A stretch of 64,000 nt of DNA, from assembly GCF_014803895.1 (NCBI RefSeq), contig NZ_JAAVAU010000004.1:1-64000 (forward strand), in the 5' to 3' direction. Below are positions 1-12,027 of this stretch, piece by piece; positions within the stretch are counted from its first letter, which is position 1; every line of letters starts with the position of its first letter. A program made the position numbers and the translations under genes. The notes under the pieces were generated by a model. That model saw only the letters and a program-made list of their open reading frames with translations. It did no database searches and was not told where the DNA came from. The DNA is from Lactobacillus sp. (GTDB lineage: Bacteria > Bacillota > Bacilli > Lactobacillales > Lactobacillaceae).

Positions 1-156
1 TTAGAATTTTTAAATCGTAAGCAACACATTCCTGTTTGTGAATTATTTACAGCAGATCAGCTTACAGATGCATTGGGGAAGAAGCGTAAAGTGGTCGCAA
101 TTGCAGATCCAGGGTTTAGTCAAGCTATAATAAAAAAATTAAATAAAGGAGTGTGA
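1..156 (+). CDS. YlxQ-like L7Ae-family RNA-binding protein (3' end only)
   Basis: Only the last 51 codons are in the window; the open frame runs in from the left edge and stops at TGA 154-156. The visible C-terminus includes [16 protein letters not shown], which resembles the end of the YlxQ/L7Ae-like proteins encoded just before infB in the nusA-ylxR-ylxQ-infB operon of Bacillota. Members of this family bind kink-turn RNA; the cellular role of YlxQ is poorly known. The stop lies 4 nt before the infB ATG, and the infB ribosome binding site is inside its last codons, so the two are co-transcribed and probably coupled. The identity rests on a short C-terminal piece plus the context. Confidence 0.75.
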   Translation, partial: LEFLNRKQHIPVCELFTADQLTDALGKKRKVVAIADPGFSQAIIKKLNKGV

Positions 157-160
157 TTTG

Positions 161-2806
161 ATGGCTAAAAAAAGAGTATACGAAGTAGCAAAAGAATTAG
201 ACATCGATAATAAGACCGTTGTTGATAAGGCAAAGGAACTAGGGTTTGATGTTAAAAGTCACATGTCCTCATTGGATGATGCGCAAGTTTCTAAATTAAT
301 GAGTAGTTTTAAGACTGCTAAATCATCAAAAGCTGACAATAGTAAATCTAAAGGAAAGAGTAAGATAAAAGTCTCAGTTGGTGCAATTAGAAAACGCGAC
401 CATAAAGAGAAGAATAATGACTTTCATGGTAAAAATAAGCGTCGTTCTGAAAATTCTAATAAACGCCGCCGTTCTAATAATAACCATGAAGAGTCACACA
501 ATAAACCTAATCGTTCGGCTGCTCAAGATTTATTGAAGCAGTTTAAGAAAAAACAACGTGCGGAAGCTGGGGAGCTTGATGCACAAGCTAAAGCTTCACG
601 CCAAAAATGGCATGAAAAACAAAATAAACCTAAATCAGCTCCTAATAAGAGCGTAAAGAAAGAGGAAAATCCTACGCGTAATCAGAGAAGACCAATCATA
701 AAAGAAGGTGCCGAAGCTGTCAAAGCTCACGTAGAAGCAAGTAAAAAAACAATCGGTCCTAAAATTATTAAGCCATCTCCTGCAAGAAATAGACCTAAGG
801 TAAAGAAGGTTGAAAGTGTGGCCTCAATTCCTACCCCTCCAGTTGAAAAACCGGATTCTAAACCAAACAGAGGTAAGGAATTTAGCAAGCCTAATAAGAA
901 GCGTCATAATTCAGCAGATTATGAACGTCAAAGAAGTGAACGTTCTGACAAAGCACGTCGCCGTCGTAATAAAAAGAAGCAACGTACACAACATACTGAA
1001 GTAAAGAAACAGCCTACTCAAAGAAAAGAACGTCCATTACCCGAAACTTTAATGTATGAAGAGGGGATGAACGCTCAAGATTTAGGTAAAATTTTACATA
1101 GAGAACCAGCAGAAATTGTTAAGAAACTTTTCATGTTGGGTGTAATGACTAATCAAAACCAATCTTTAGATAAAGATACTATTGAACTTTTAGCTGCTGA
1201 ATATGGTATTAATGCTGAAGAAAAGATTCATGAAGATATTTCTGATATTGACAATCTTTATGCTAAAGAGATGGAAACTTCTAAAGAATCTAAAAATCAG
1301 GTTAAGCGTCCACCAGTAGTTACTATTATGGGACACGTTGACCATGGTAAGACTACGTTGCTTGATCGTTTGCGTCATACTAACGTTTCTGAACATGAAG
1401 CAGGTGGTATTACTCAGAGTATTGGTGCTTACCAAGTAAGATTAGATGATCGTTTAATTACATTCTTAGATACTCCGGGACACGCCGCTTTCTCTAACAT
1501 GCGTGCTCGTGGTGCTGAAGTTACCGATATCGTTGTTTTGGTTGTAGCAGCAGATGATGGTGTAATGCCACAGACTATTGAAGCTATTGACCATGCCAAA
1601 AGTGCTAATGTTCCAATTATTGTTGCAGTTAACAAGATTGATAAACCAGGCGCAAATCCTGATCATGTAATGGAACAACTCATGAAATATGGTCTTGTCC
1701 CAGAAGACTGGGGTGGTGAGACAATCTTTGTTAAGATTTCTGCTAAGACTGGTCAAAATGTCGACGACTTACTTCAAATGATTTTACTTCAAGCTGATGT
1801 TATGGAACTCCAAGCTGATCCAGATCAAAAGGCTATTGGTACTGTTGTTGAAGCAAGATTGGATAAGGGTCGTGGTCCTGTTGCTGACTTACTTATTCAA
1901 CAAGGTACTTTGAAAATCGGTGATCCAATTGTTGTTGGTGATACTTATGGTCGTGTTCGTGTTATGACTAACGATAAAGGTCGTCGTGTTAAGAAAGCTA
2001 CCCCATCTACACCAGTTGAAATTACAGGATTGAATGATGTTCCTTCATCTGCTGATAAGTTGGTTGTCTTTGATGATGAAAAGACTGCAAGAAGTGTTGG
2101 TGAACAACGTGCTAAAAACTCTCTTGAGAAGCAACGTGAAAACGTACAACATGTAACTTTGGACAACTTGTTTGATACAATGAAGAAAGAAAACATGAAA
2201 GAAGTAGACATCGTTCTTAAGGCTGATGTTCAAGGTTCTGCAGAAGCATTGCAACAGTCACTTGAAAAGATTGATGTTGAAGGAGTTCGTGTAAATATTA
2301 TTCACGCTGGTGTTGGTGCGATTAATGAATCTGATGTTACCTTAGCTGGTGCTTCAAATGCCTTTATTATTGGATTCAATGTTCGTCCAACTGCTACTGC
2401 TAAGAGCCAAGCTGAAAGTGATGGCGTAGATATTCGTCTTTATAACATTATTTATAAGGCAATGGATGATGTTGAAGCTGCGATGAAGGGTATGCTTGAA
2501 CCTACTTATGAAGAAAAAGTTACTGGTAATTTAACTGTTCGTGAGACTTGGAAGGTTTCTAAGGTGGGTACTATTGCTGGTGCATTTGTTGATAGTGGTT
2601 ATGTAACTCGCGACTCTGGTATTCGTGTTATTAGAGATGGTATTGTGAAATACGATGGTAAGGTCGCTTCACTTAAGAGATTTAAAGATGACGTTAAGGA
2701 AGTTAAGCAAGGATTTGATTGTGGTTTAACTATTGAAAACTTTAACGATATTAAAATTGATGATCAATTAGAAGCATACGAAATGCAAGAAGTACCTGTT
2801 GAATAG
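161..2806 (+). CDS. infB: Translation initiation factor IF-2
   Basis: GTPase that places initiator fMet-tRNA on the 30S subunit and promotes 50S joining. The 881-residue protein has an N-terminal IF2_N helical domain (about 1-52), a long Lys/Arg/Asn-rich low-complexity stretch (about 53-290), a second IF2_N domain (about 295-350) and a G domain with GHVDHGKT at 391-398, DTPGHAAF and NKID, followed by the beta-barrel and fMet-tRNA-binding domains. I chose ATG 161, 9 nt after GGAG at 148-151; TTG 158 is an in-frame alternative one codon upstream. It follows the ylxQ-like gene closely and precedes rbfA by 37 nt, the usual infB-rbfA order. Nothing is unusual apart from the length of the basic linker. 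Confidence 0.97.
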   Translation: MAKKRVYEVAKELDIDNKTVVDKAKELGFDVKSHMSSLDDAQVSKLMSSFKTAKSSKADNSKSKGKSKIKVSVGAIRKRDHKEKNNDFHGKNKRRSENSNKRRRSNNNHEESHNKPNRSAAQDLLKQFKKKQRAEAGELDAQAKASRQKWHEKQNKPKSAPNKSVKKEENPTRNQRRPIIKEGAEAVKAHVEASKKTIGPKIIKPSPARNRPKVKKVESVASIPTPPVEKPDSKPNRGKEFSKPNKKRHNSADYERQRSERSDKARRRRNKKKQRTQHTEVKKQPTQRKERPLPETLMYEEGMNAQDLGKILHREPAEIVKKLFMLGVMTNQNQSLDKDTIELLAAEYGINAEEKIHEDISDIDNLYAKEMETSKESKNQVKRPPVVTIMGHVDHGKTTLLDRLRHTNVSEHEAGGITQSIGAYQVRLDDRLITFLDTPGHAAFSNMRARGAEVTDIVVLVVAADDGVMPQTIEAIDHAKSANVPIIVAVNKIDKPGANPDHVMEQLMKYGLVPEDWGGETIFVKISAKTGQNVDDLLQMILLQADVMELQADPDQKAIGTVVEARLDKGRGPVADLLIQQGTLKIGDPIVVGDTYGRVRVMTNDKGRRVKKATPSTPVEITGLNDVPSSADKLVVFDDEKTARSVGEQRAKNSLEKQRENVQHVTLDNLFDTMKKENMKEVDIVLKADVQGSAEALQQSLEKIDVEGVRVNIIHAGVGAINESDVTLAGASNAFIIGFNVRPTATAKSQAESDGVDIRLYNIIYKAMDDVEAAMKGMLEPTYEEKVTGNLTVRETWKVSKVGTIAGAFVDSGYVTRDSGIRVIRDGIVKYDGKVASLKRFKDDVKEVKQGFDCGLTIENFNDIKIDDQLEAYEMQEVPVE

Positions 2807-2843
2807 AATAGGCCAACTCTTTAGTTAAAAAGGAGTACTATTT

Positions 2844-3215
2844 ATGAAACATAGAATTGGACGTGTCGAAGGTGAAATACTTCGAGAATTAACTAAAATT
2901 TTACGTAAAGATATTCGTGATCCACGTGTCAGTGATGTAACAATCACTGCAGTTGAATGTACTAATGATCTTTCTTATGCAACTGTTTATTACAGCTTGT
3001 TATCAGATGACCCTAAGGCAGAAAAAGAAGCTGCCGAAGGTTTAGAGAAGGCTAAAGGTGCCATGAGACACTTATTAGGTCAAACTCTTACGGTTTATAA
3101 AGTACCAGAATTAATCTTTAAGCGAGATAGTTCTGTTGCTTATGGTAATAAGATTGATAGCTTGATCAGAGAAGTAAAGAAAGCTGATGAAGCTCGAGAA
3201 AATAAAAATAATTAA
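2844..3215 (+). CDS. rbfA: 30S ribosome-binding factor A
   Basis: KH-fold protein of 123 residues that binds free 30S subunits and helps mature the 5' end of 16S rRNA, also important in the cold. The length and the motifs DPRVSDVTITAVE near the N-terminus and ELIFKRDSS near residue 90 are typical of the family. An AAAGGAG site lies about 8 nt before ATG 2844. It is the last gene before a strong terminator at 3217, so it probably closes the infB transcript. The C-terminal tail is charged (Lys/Glu/Asn) and not conserved. Confidence 0.96.
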   Translation: MKHRIGRVEGEILRELTKILRKDIRDPRVSDVTITAVECTNDLSYATVYYSLLSDDPKAEKEAAEGLEKAKGAMRHLLGQTLTVYKVPELIFKRDSSVAYGNKIDSLIREVKKADEARENKNN

Positions 3216-3216
3216 G

Positions 3217-3240
3217 AAAAGCGCCTTAAGGCGCTTTTTT
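3217..3240 (+). terminator. Rho-independent terminator after rbfA
   Basis: Self-complementary AAAAGCGCC-TTAA-GGCGCTTTT followed by a T run, 1 nt after the rbfA stop. It separates the infB-rbfA transcript from truB, which starts 22 nt later and may receive read-through. Confidence 0.85.
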
Positions 3241-3262
3241 CATCAAGATAAGGATAGAAAAT

Positions 3263-4156
3263 ATGTTAAATGGAATTGTAGTTTTAAATAAACCCCGAGG
3301 AATGACTAGTAGCGATTGTGTTTATAAGTTACGGAAAATTCTACATATTAAAAAAATAGGTCATGCTGGAACTTTAGATCCTGAGGTAAATGGGGTTTTA
3401 CCAATTGCAATTGGACAAGCTACTAAGTTAATTGAATTAATGCACACTAAGCCTAAATCATATGTTGGTCAAGGAATGTTTGGCCAAGCAACCGATAGCT
3501 ATGATTTAGAGGGTAAAGTTTTAGAAAAAAAAGAAATTTTAGATCCAATTTCTAGTAAAGAAATTGTAGAAGGAATGAACAAATTAACAGGAAAAATTGA
3601 ACAGGTTCCGCCGATTTATTCTGCGGTAAAAGTTAATGGAAAAAGACTTTACGAGTATGCTAGAGAAGGCATTTCAGTTGAACGTCCTAAAAGAGAAGTG
3701 GAGATTTACAGTTATAGGCTTACCTCTGATCCAATTTATGATGGAGAAAATAAAAGTGAAAAATTTAATTTTTCTATCCAATGTTCGAAGGGAACATACG
3801 TTAGATCATTAGTTAATGACCTTGGATCATTGTTAGGTGTACCAGCAGTAATGACTAAATTAACTAGAACTGCTAGTTCTGGATATGATATGAGTCAAGC
3901 AGTTAGCTTAGAAGAAATTGAGGCTAATATCAATGAGCCCGATAAATGGTTACAATCTATTGATAGTTTTTTTGTAGATTTAACTAATATTGACCTTACT
4001 GAAAGTCAGTTTTCTCGTGTAAAAAATGGTGCAGGTATTAGATTAACCAATGTACCTAATACTGTAGCTTTGAGCTATAAAGGAAAAATTAAGGCTATTT
4101 ATAAGAAAAAAGATAGAGAATATCGTCCAGATTTAATGTTATTACAAAATAACTAA
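3263..4156 (+). CDS. truB: tRNA pseudouridine-55 synthase
   Basis: Converts U55 of the T-loop of elongator tRNAs to pseudouridine. The 297-residue protein opens with [13 protein letters not shown] and has [15 protein letters not shown] (about residues 34-48) with the catalytic Asp in the TLDP motif; the [15 protein letters not shown] motif lies near 175-190. An AAGGA site precedes ATG 3263. In many Bacillota the next gene is the FAD synthase/riboflavin kinase gene ribF; here only 108 nt follow before hrcA, so that gene must be elsewhere if present. The C-terminal PUA-like region (about 240-297) is present, so the gene looks complete. Confidence 0.96.
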   Translation: MLNGIVVLNKPRGMTSSDCVYKLRKILHIKKIGHAGTLDPEVNGVLPIAIGQATKLIELMHTKPKSYVGQGMFGQATDSYDLEGKVLEKKEILDPISSKEIVEGMNKLTGKIEQVPPIYSAVKVNGKRLYEYAREGISVERPKREVEIYSYRLTSDPIYDGENKSEKFNFSIQCSKGTYVRSLVNDLGSLLGVPAVMTKLTRTASSGYDMSQAVSLEEIEANINEPDKWLQSIDSFFVDLTNIDLTESQFSRVKNGAGIRLTNVPNTVALSYKGKIKAIYKKKDREYRPDLMLLQNN

Positions 4157-4171
4157 ATTAATTCAGAAATT

Positions 4172-4199
4172 TTAGCACTCTACTTGATTAGAGTGCTAA
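4172..4199 (+). promoter_or_regulatory. CIRCE operator 1 (HrcA site)
   Basis: Perfect arms TTAGCACTC (4172-4180) and GAGTGCTAA (4191-4199) match the CIRCE consensus for the HrcA heat-shock repressor. The spacer counted directly is 10 nt, not the usual 9; the dyad can also be read as 11-bp arms around CTTGAT. It overlaps the hrcA promoter -35 region. Confidence 0.85.
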
Positions 4200-4212
4200 T
4201 CTTTAGTATTAT
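4184..4212 (+). promoter_or_regulatory. hrcA operon promoter
   Basis: TTGATT (4184-4189), a 17-nt spacer and TATTAT (4207-4212) give a sigma-A type promoter. The -35 box sits inside the first CIRCE and the transcript start would fall near the second CIRCE, which suits repression by HrcA at both sites. Confidence 0.65.
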
Positions 4213-4220
4213 ATTAATTG

Positions 4221-4247
4221 TTAGCACATGAGAAACTTGAGTGCTAA
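4221..4247 (+). promoter_or_regulatory. CIRCE operator 2 (HrcA site)
   Basis: TTAGCACAT (4221-4229), a 9-nt spacer and GAGTGCTAA (4239-4247). The spacer is canonical, but the left arm differs from consensus at its last two positions. It lies 17 nt before the hrcA start codon. Confidence 0.85.
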
Positions 4248-4264
4248 TAAAGGGGCGATAAAGA

Positions 4265-5329
4265 ATGTTGACTAAACGGCAAGAGCTGATACTTAAAACG
4301 ATAATTCAGGATTTCACGACAAGTCATGAGCCTGTTGGCTCGAAGACCGTGATGAATCAACTGCCAATTAAAGTTTCAAGTGCAACTATTAGAAACGAAA
4401 TGGCAGCCTTGGAAGAGCAAGGACTTTTAGAAAAAACTCACTCTTCAAGTGGTAGAATTCCATCAAGTGCTGGTTATCGTTACTATCTTGATAATTTAGT
4501 TGATCCAGTTCAAATACCAACATCGGTGTATGATCGAATTGTTTATCAGCTAGATCAACCATTTAATCAGGTAAATGAAATTGTACAAGAGGCTGCTAAG
4601 ATACTATCTGATTTAACTAATTACACTGCATTCGCAGCTGGTCCAGAAACTCATGATGCATTAATTACAGGTTTTCGGATTGTGCCGCTTTCTAAACATC
4701 AGGTGATGGCAATTCTTGTTACTGATGATGGAAATGTAAAAAATCAGGTTTATACTTTATCTCATCATTCAAATGGTGAAGAAATTGAAAAGGCTGTTCA
4801 TTTAATAAATGATCAGTTAACAGGTAAACCTTTAAGTAGTGTTAATAGTAATCTTTTGCGTCAAATTGCAGATCATTTGATTTCACGTGGTTCTGCTCCT
4901 GAAATACTTGAATTGCTTCAAGATGTAGTGAAGGATGCGGCTAGTGAGCAAATGTATGTAGACGGTCAAATTAATTTATTAAATAATTATCATCATCATG
5001 ATGTTGATAAAATTAAATCACTATATGAAATGTTTGATCAAAATGATGAAATGTATCGATTAATTGGTTCAGACCCTGACCAAAAGGAATCATCAGATGG
5101 AAAGAAAAAGGGAAAAGTACAAGTAACCTTAGGACCAGATCTTCCATCTGAACTTTTAAAAAATTATAGCTTACTAACTGCTCATTATAATGTTGGTAAA
5201 TATGGAAAAGGGACAATCGCACTTTTAGGTCCAACAAATATGCCATACTCGCAAATGATTGGGTTACTTGAATACTTTCGAACAGAATTAGCTCGAAAAT
5301 TACTTGATTATTACGGTAGGTTTAAATAA
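4265..5329 (+). CDS. hrcA: Heat-inducible transcription repressor HrcA
   Basis: Repressor of the class I heat-shock genes; it binds CIRCE and depends on GroEL for activity. The 354-residue protein has an N-terminal winged helix (about 1-75, with [16 protein letters not shown] and [20 protein letters not shown]), a GAF-like dimerisation domain and a C-terminal segment with [17 protein letters not shown]. Two CIRCE sites lie just upstream, so the gene is autoregulated. It heads the operon hrcA-grpE-dnaK and probably dnaJ. The grpE start is 12 nt downstream. A charged insert around residues 240-290 is rich in Asp/Lys and is variable in the family. Confidence 0.97.
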   Translation: MLTKRQELILKTIIQDFTTSHEPVGSKTVMNQLPIKVSSATIRNEMAALEEQGLLEKTHSSSGRIPSSAGYRYYLDNLVDPVQIPTSVYDRIVYQLDQPFNQVNEIVQEAAKILSDLTNYTAFAAGPETHDALITGFRIVPLSKHQVMAILVTDDGNVKNQVYTLSHHSNGEEIEKAVHLINDQLTGKPLSSVNSNLLRQIADHLISRGSAPEILELLQDVVKDAASEQMYVDGQINLLNNYHHHDVDKIKSLYEMFDQNDEMYRLIGSDPDQKESSDGKKKGKVQVTLGPDLPSELLKNYSLLTAHYNVGKYGKGTIALLGPTNMPYSQMIGLLEYFRTELARKLLDYYGRFK

Positions 5330-5341
5330 AGGAGGCTAGCT

Positions 5342-7823
<2,482 letters not shown>

Positions 7824-7841
7824 AGCCGTTATAATAGATTA

Positions 7842-7879
7842 AAAAGAAAAGAACTGCGTTAATGTAGTTCTTTTCTTTT
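7842..7879 (+). terminator. Intercistronic hairpin between dnaK and dnaJ
   Basis: Arms AAAAGAAAAGAACT and AGTTCTTTTCTTTT give a 14-bp stem with a 10-nt loop; the 3' arm is T-rich. It ends 11 nt before the dnaJ ribosome binding site. It may act as a partial terminator or an RNA-processing/stability element that lowers DnaJ relative to DnaK. Confidence 0.65.
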
Positions 7880-7901
7880 ATAAATTAAAGGAGTTTACAA
7901 A

Positions 7902-9047
7902 ATGGCACAACGTGATTACTATGAAATCTTGGGTGTTGAAAAAAGTGCAAGTGATGCTGATATTAGTAAAGCATATCGTAAGCTTGCTAAGAAATATCAC
8001 CCTGATTTGAACCATGAACCTGGTGCTGAAGAAAAGTATAAGGAAGTCAATGAAGCTTATGAAGTGCTTCATGATAAGCAAAAACGTGCTCAATATGATC
8101 AATTTGGTCAAGCCGGTGTAAACGGTCAAGGTGGCTTTGGTGGCGGCTTTGGCGGTGGTAGTCAATATGGTGATTTTAGTGGTTTTGGCGGCTTTGGCGA
8201 TATTTTTAATGATATATTTGGCCAAGGCGGTGGTCGTCAAAGGGTAGATCCAACTGCTCCACAAAGAGGACAAGATTTGGATTATACTATGACGATTGAT
8301 TTTATGGATGCTATCAAGGGTAAAGAAGCTGATATTACTTATACTAGAAATGAAGTTTGTCCAACTTGTGATGGTTCTGGTGCAGAAAAAGGCACTCATC
8401 CAATTACATGTGATAAGTGTCATGGTAGTGGGGTAATGATGGTTACTCGTCAAACCCCATTTGGTGTAATGCAACAACAAATCACCTGTGATAAATGTCA
8501 TGGACGTGGGGTAATTATTGAGCATCCATGTCAAACTTGCCATGGTCAAGGAACTATCGAACAAAAACAAACTTTACAAGTTAAGGTTCCAGCTGGTATT
8601 GATAATGGTCAACAGATTCGCTTAAGTGGCCAAGGTGAAGCTGGTAAAAATGGTGGACCTTATGGTGATTTATATATTGTATTTAAGATTCGTCCAAGTA
8701 AGGAATTCACTAGAAGGGGAACTACAATTTATTCTGAAGTTCCAATTTCATTTGCCCAAGCAACCCTCGGAGATCAAATTCAAGTAGATACTGTTCATGG
8801 TAAGGTATCGTTAAAAATCCCTGCAGGTACTCAACCAAATACTCATTTTAAACTTCGTGGTCAGGGAGTACCAAAACTTAATGGTGAAGGTAACGGAGAT
8901 CAAGAAGTTACTGTGAATATTAAAATTCCTAAAAAGATTAATGATAAACAAAAAGAAGCTCTTGTAGATTTTGTTAAAGCAGGTGGTGGTAATATTAGTC
9001 CACAAGAAAAGAACTTCTTTGAACGTTTGAAAGATAAATTAAGTTAG
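7902..9047 (+). CDS. dnaJ: Chaperone DnaJ (Hsp40)
   Basis: Co-chaperone that delivers clients to DnaK and stimulates its ATPase. The 381-residue type I protein has the J domain (about 1-70) with the HPD motif in KKYHPDLN, a Gly/Phe-rich linker (about 75-110), a zinc region with four CXXCXGXG repeats ([32 protein letters not shown]) and two C-terminal beta domains. AAAGGAG precedes ATG 7902. It is the last gene of the hrcA operon. Confidence 0.98.
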   Translation: MAQRDYYEILGVEKSASDADISKAYRKLAKKYHPDLNHEPGAEEKYKEVNEAYEVLHDKQKRAQYDQFGQAGVNGQGGFGGGFGGGSQYGDFSGFGGFGDIFNDIFGQGGGRQRVDPTAPQRGQDLDYTMTIDFMDAIKGKEADITYTRNEVCPTCDGSGAEKGTHPITCDKCHGSGVMMVTRQTPFGVMQQQITCDKCHGRGVIIEHPCQTCHGQGTIEQKQTLQVKVPAGIDNGQQIRLSGQGEAGKNGGPYGDLYIVFKIRPSKEFTRRGTTIYSEVPISFAQATLGDQIQVDTVHGKVSLKIPAGTQPNTHFKLRGQGVPKLNGEGNGDQEVTVNIKIPKKINDKQKEALVDFVKAGGGNISPQEKNFFERLKDKLS

Positions 9048-9054
9048 TAAAATT

Positions 9055-9086
9055 TACCTAGTTTCAGAAAGAAACTAGGTATTTTG
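9055..9086 (+). terminator. Terminator after dnaJ
   Basis: TACCTAGTTTC and GAAACTAGGTA form an 11-bp stem with a 5-nt loop, followed by a short ATTTTG tail. The T run is weak, so some read-through to lepA is possible. Confidence 0.6.
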
Positions 9087-9112
9087 CTATACCGAGAAAA
9101 GATTTATAGATA

Positions 9113-9121
9113 TGATATAAT
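9113..9121 (+). promoter_or_regulatory. Extended -10 promoter for lepA
   Basis: TGATATAAT is an extended -10 element (TGN plus a consensus TATAAT at 9116-9121). No good -35 box is seen 17 nt upstream. It would start a transcript about 70 nt before lepA. Confidence 0.5.
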
Positions 9122-9198
9122 TAATAATGCAATTTAATGATAAATAATTTTATTTTTTATAATTTTTAACTTCTAAAAGATAAAGGTGGACTAAGCTG

Positions 9199-11037
9199 AT
9201 GGACATAAAAAAGTTACAAGATTATCAAAAGCATATTAGAAATTTTTCAATTGTAGCCCATATTGACCATGGTAAATCTACGATTGCAGATCGTATCTTG
9301 GAATTGACCGATACAGTTTCAGGAAGACAAATGAAGAATCAATTATTAGATGATATGCCACTGGAGCGTCAACGTGGAATTACTATTAAGCTAAATTCTG
9401 TACAAGTTAAATATCATGCGAAAGATGGAGAAGACTATATTTTTCACTTAATTGATACTCCAGGGCACGTGGATTTTTCATATGAGGTATCACGTTCTCT
9501 AGCAGCCTGTGAGGGAGCTTTATTGGTAGTTGATGCTACACAAGGGGTTCAAGCACAAACATTAGCAAATACTTACTTGGCACTTGATGATGATTTAGAG
9601 ATTTTACCGGTTATTAATAAGATTGATTTACCTTCTGCTGATCCAGAGATGTGCAAGGATGAAATCGAAGAAATGATAGGCTTAGATGCGACAGATGCGG
9701 TTGAAGTTTCTGGTAAAACAGGTCAAGGTATACCTGAATTATTAGAAAGAATTGTCCACGATGTTCCTGCACCATCTGGTGATTTAACTGCCCCGTTAAA
9801 GGCTTTAATTTTTGATTCTAAATATGATGATTACCGTGGTGTAGTTTTAGCCGTTCGTATTGAAGAAGGGACGGTGAAGCCTGGAGATAAAATTAAAATT
9901 ATGAATACAGGCAAGGAATTTGAAGTGACTGAGGTAGGTGTTTCTAGTCCTACTCCAGTCAAAAAGGATATGTTGGTCGCAGGTGACGTAGGCTATTTAA
10001 CTGCGAATATTAAGTCAGTACGTGAAACTCGAGTTGGTGATACAATCACAAATGCTGAAACTCCTACTGAAAAACCACTTCCAGGGTATCGTCAAATTCC
10101 ACCAATGGTGTACTCTGGAATGTATCCAGTAGATAATCAAAAATATGATGATTTAAAGGAAGCTTTACAAAAGTTACAGTTAAATGATGCTGCTTTAGAA
10201 TTTGAACCTGAAACTTCACAAGCTTTAGGATTTGGATTTCGTTGTGGTTTTTTAGGTTTACTTCATATGGATGTTGTTCAAGAAAGATTAGAGCAAGAAT
10301 TTGGTATGGAGTTAATAATGACAGCACCTAGTGTTGACTATCATGCAATTATGAATGATGGTTCAACAAAGCTTATTGATAATCCTGCTGATTTACCAGA
10401 TGCTGGCGAATATCAGGAAGTTCAAGAACCTTACGTTAAGGCAGAAATTATGGTTCCAAATGATTATGTAGGTCCAGTAATGGAACTATGTCAACGTAAG
10501 CGTGGTGAATTTATTACGATGGATTATCTAGATAAATATCGTGTAAATGTAAAGTATAATATGCCACTCGCTGAGATTATCTTTGACTTTTTTGATGATT
10601 TAAAATCTTCAACTAAAGGATATGCTTCTCTTGATTATGAAATTACTGGATATCGATCTACTGATTTAGTTAAGATTGATATGCTTTTAAACAAGGAACC
10701 TATTGATGCATTGAGCTTTATTGCGCATAGATCTGAAGCTCAGGACAGAGCTCGCCAAATGACTTCAATGCTTAAAAAATTGATTCCACGTCAAAATTTT
10801 GAAGTTGATATTCAAGGTGCAATTGGTGCTAAAATTATTTCACGTGCAACCATTAAACCATACCGTAAAGATGTTACTTGGAAAATTCACACTGGGGATC
10901 CAGATCGTCGTGCAAAATTACTTGAAAAACAAAGACGTGGTAAAAAGCGTATGAAGGCTGTGGGGAAAGTAGAAGTACCTCAAGATGCATTTATGGCAGT
11001 ACTTAAAATGAATGATGAAGATATCAAAGGTAAGTAA
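9199..11037 (+). CDS. lepA: Elongation factor 4 (back-translocating GTPase LepA)
   Basis: Ribosome-associated GTPase related to EF-G, implicated in ribosome back-translocation and 30S biogenesis under stress. The 612-residue protein has the G domain (about 10-190) with [17 protein letters not shown] and NKIDLP, EF-G-like domains II, III and V, and the LepA-specific C-terminal domain (from about 485) with [25 protein letters not shown]. The ATG follows GGTGG about 9 nt upstream. It appears to be a single-gene unit with its own extended -10 promoter and terminator. Confidence 0.97.
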   Translation: MDIKKLQDYQKHIRNFSIVAHIDHGKSTIADRILELTDTVSGRQMKNQLLDDMPLERQRGITIKLNSVQVKYHAKDGEDYIFHLIDTPGHVDFSYEVSRSLAACEGALLVVDATQGVQAQTLANTYLALDDDLEILPVINKIDLPSADPEMCKDEIEEMIGLDATDAVEVSGKTGQGIPELLERIVHDVPAPSGDLTAPLKALIFDSKYDDYRGVVLAVRIEEGTVKPGDKIKIMNTGKEFEVTEVGVSSPTPVKKDMLVAGDVGYLTANIKSVRETRVGDTITNAETPTEKPLPGYRQIPPMVYSGMYPVDNQKYDDLKEALQKLQLNDAALEFEPETSQALGFGFRCGFLGLLHMDVVQERLEQEFGMELIMTAPSVDYHAIMNDGSTKLIDNPADLPDAGEYQEVQEPYVKAEIMVPNDYVGPVMELCQRKRGEFITMDYLDKYRVNVKYNMPLAEIIFDFFDDLKSSTKGYASLDYEITGYRSTDLVKIDMLLNKEPIDALSFIAHRSEAQDRARQMTSMLKKLIPRQNFEVDIQGAIGAKIISRATIKPYRKDVTWKIHTGDPDRRAKLLEKQRRGKKRMKAVGKVEVPQDAFMAVLKMNDEDIKGK

Positions 11038-11052
11038 TTATCTTTGAATCCT

Positions 11053-11083
11053 AATAGCACCGGGCTTCCGGTGCTATTTTTTT
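11053..11083 (+). terminator. Terminator after lepA
   Basis: AATAGCACCGG and CCGGTGCTATT form an 11-bp stem around GCTT, followed by seven Ts. A strong Rho-independent terminator. Confidence 0.9.
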
Positions 11084-11140
11084 ATTAAATTACGTATATT
11101 TTACGTAAATATTAATCCTCAAATATATTTGTGTGATTCG

Positions 11141-11149
11141 TGTTATAAT
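11141..11149 (+). promoter_or_regulatory. Extended -10 promoter for sortase gene
   Basis: TGTTATAAT combines TGN with a consensus -10 box at 11144-11149, about 40 nt before the sortase ATG. No strong -35 box is visible. Confidence 0.55.
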
Positions 11150-11190
11150 ATATCTACTTATAAATTTACTATAAAGGGTTAGATTATTAA

Positions 11191-11910
11191 ATGAAGAATG
11201 AAGAAAAGCCTACACGTGTAAGTCAAAGAAAATCTAAAAAAAATAATAAAAAGAAAATTTGGCTCCGTGTGGTAGCTGTTATTTTAGTGCTCGTTGGTTT
11301 AGTTTTGATTTTTAATAGCCAAATTAGAGATATAATGGTTAAGCAAAACCAAACTACTGCTCTAAAAAAGCTTGATCGAAAAACTGTTGAGAAAAACGAA
11401 AAGAAAAAAGGGATGTTCGATTTTTCTAAAGTTAAAGAAATTGATGCAAGTCAGGCGGCTAGAGCAAGAGTCAATAATACTGCAAATGCTATTGGAGCTT
11501 TAGCAATTCCAAGTGTAAAAATGTACTTACCTATTATGAAAGGATTGAGCGATGATGCGATGTCCACTGGTGGTGGTACAATGCGGGCTGACCAAGTAAT
11601 GGGTAAAGGAAATTATCCACTGGCTGGTCACTATATGACTGCTAAAGGGGTATTATTTTCCCCATTAGAACAAGCTAAAATTGGTCAAAAAGTCTATTTA
11701 ACCGATTTAAAGAAAATCTACGTTTACAAGATTTATATGAAAAAGAAGGTTAATCCTTCAGCTGTTTGGTTAGTCAATAATACTAAACAAGATATTGTAA
11801 CCTTGATTACTTGTGCTGATGGTGGAGTAAATCGTTGGGCAGTTCGTGGTAATTTGATTAAGACTGAAAAAGCTACAAATAGTAATCTAAAAATTTTTAA
11901 ATTAAAATAA
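11191..11910 (+). CDS. srtA: Class A sortase
   Basis: Membrane-anchored cysteine transpeptidase that cleaves LPXTG-like signals and attaches surface proteins to peptidoglycan. The 239-residue protein has a basic N-terminus, one membrane segment (about 27-46, IWLRVVAVILVLVGLVLIF) and a C-terminal sortase domain (about 100-225). The catalytic His is in LAGHYM, the Cys in TLITC and the Arg in RWAVRG. No LPXTG substrate gene is visible in this window; the secreted protein at 33911-34807 has no such signal. It is a single-gene unit between two terminators. Confidence 0.93.
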   Translation: MKNEEKPTRVSQRKSKKNNKKKIWLRVVAVILVLVGLVLIFNSQIRDIMVKQNQTTALKKLDRKTVEKNEKKKGMFDFSKVKEIDASQAARARVNNTANAIGALAIPSVKMYLPIMKGLSDDAMSTGGGTMRADQVMGKGNYPLAGHYMTAKGVLFSPLEQAKIGQKVYLTDLKKIYVYKIYMKKKVNPSAVWLVNNTKQDIVTLITCADGGVNRWAVRGNLIKTEKATNSNLKIFKLK

Positions 11911-11915
11911 AACTG

Positions 11916-11953
11916 AACTGTGATAAAGCTTTGAAGCTGTATCACAGTTTTTA
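11916..11953 (+). terminator. Terminator after sortase gene
   Basis: AACTGTGAT and ATCACAGTT form the outer 9-bp stem, with a second AGCT/AGCT pairing in the loop, followed by TTTTATTT. Confidence 0.85.
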
Positions 11954-11958
11954 TTTGC

Positions 11959-11988
11959 TTGCATAAAATAAGGTTAATTAACTATAAT
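11959..11988 (+). promoter_or_regulatory. Promoter for recJ
   Basis: TTGCAT (11959-11964), an 18-nt spacer and TATAAT (11983-11988), about 40 nt before the recJ start. Confidence 0.55.
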
Positions 11989-12027
11989 TATCTTCTATGT
12001 AATTGAATAGAAATTGGGGATGGAAAT

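Noticed and set aside
7878..8570. A 230-codon open frame on the minus strand across the start of dnaJ
   Set aside because: It is antisense to a well-supported dnaJ, its product is an Ile/Thr/Phe/Ser-rich low-complexity string without domains, and it has no ribosome binding site. Such frames are common opposite AT-rich genes.
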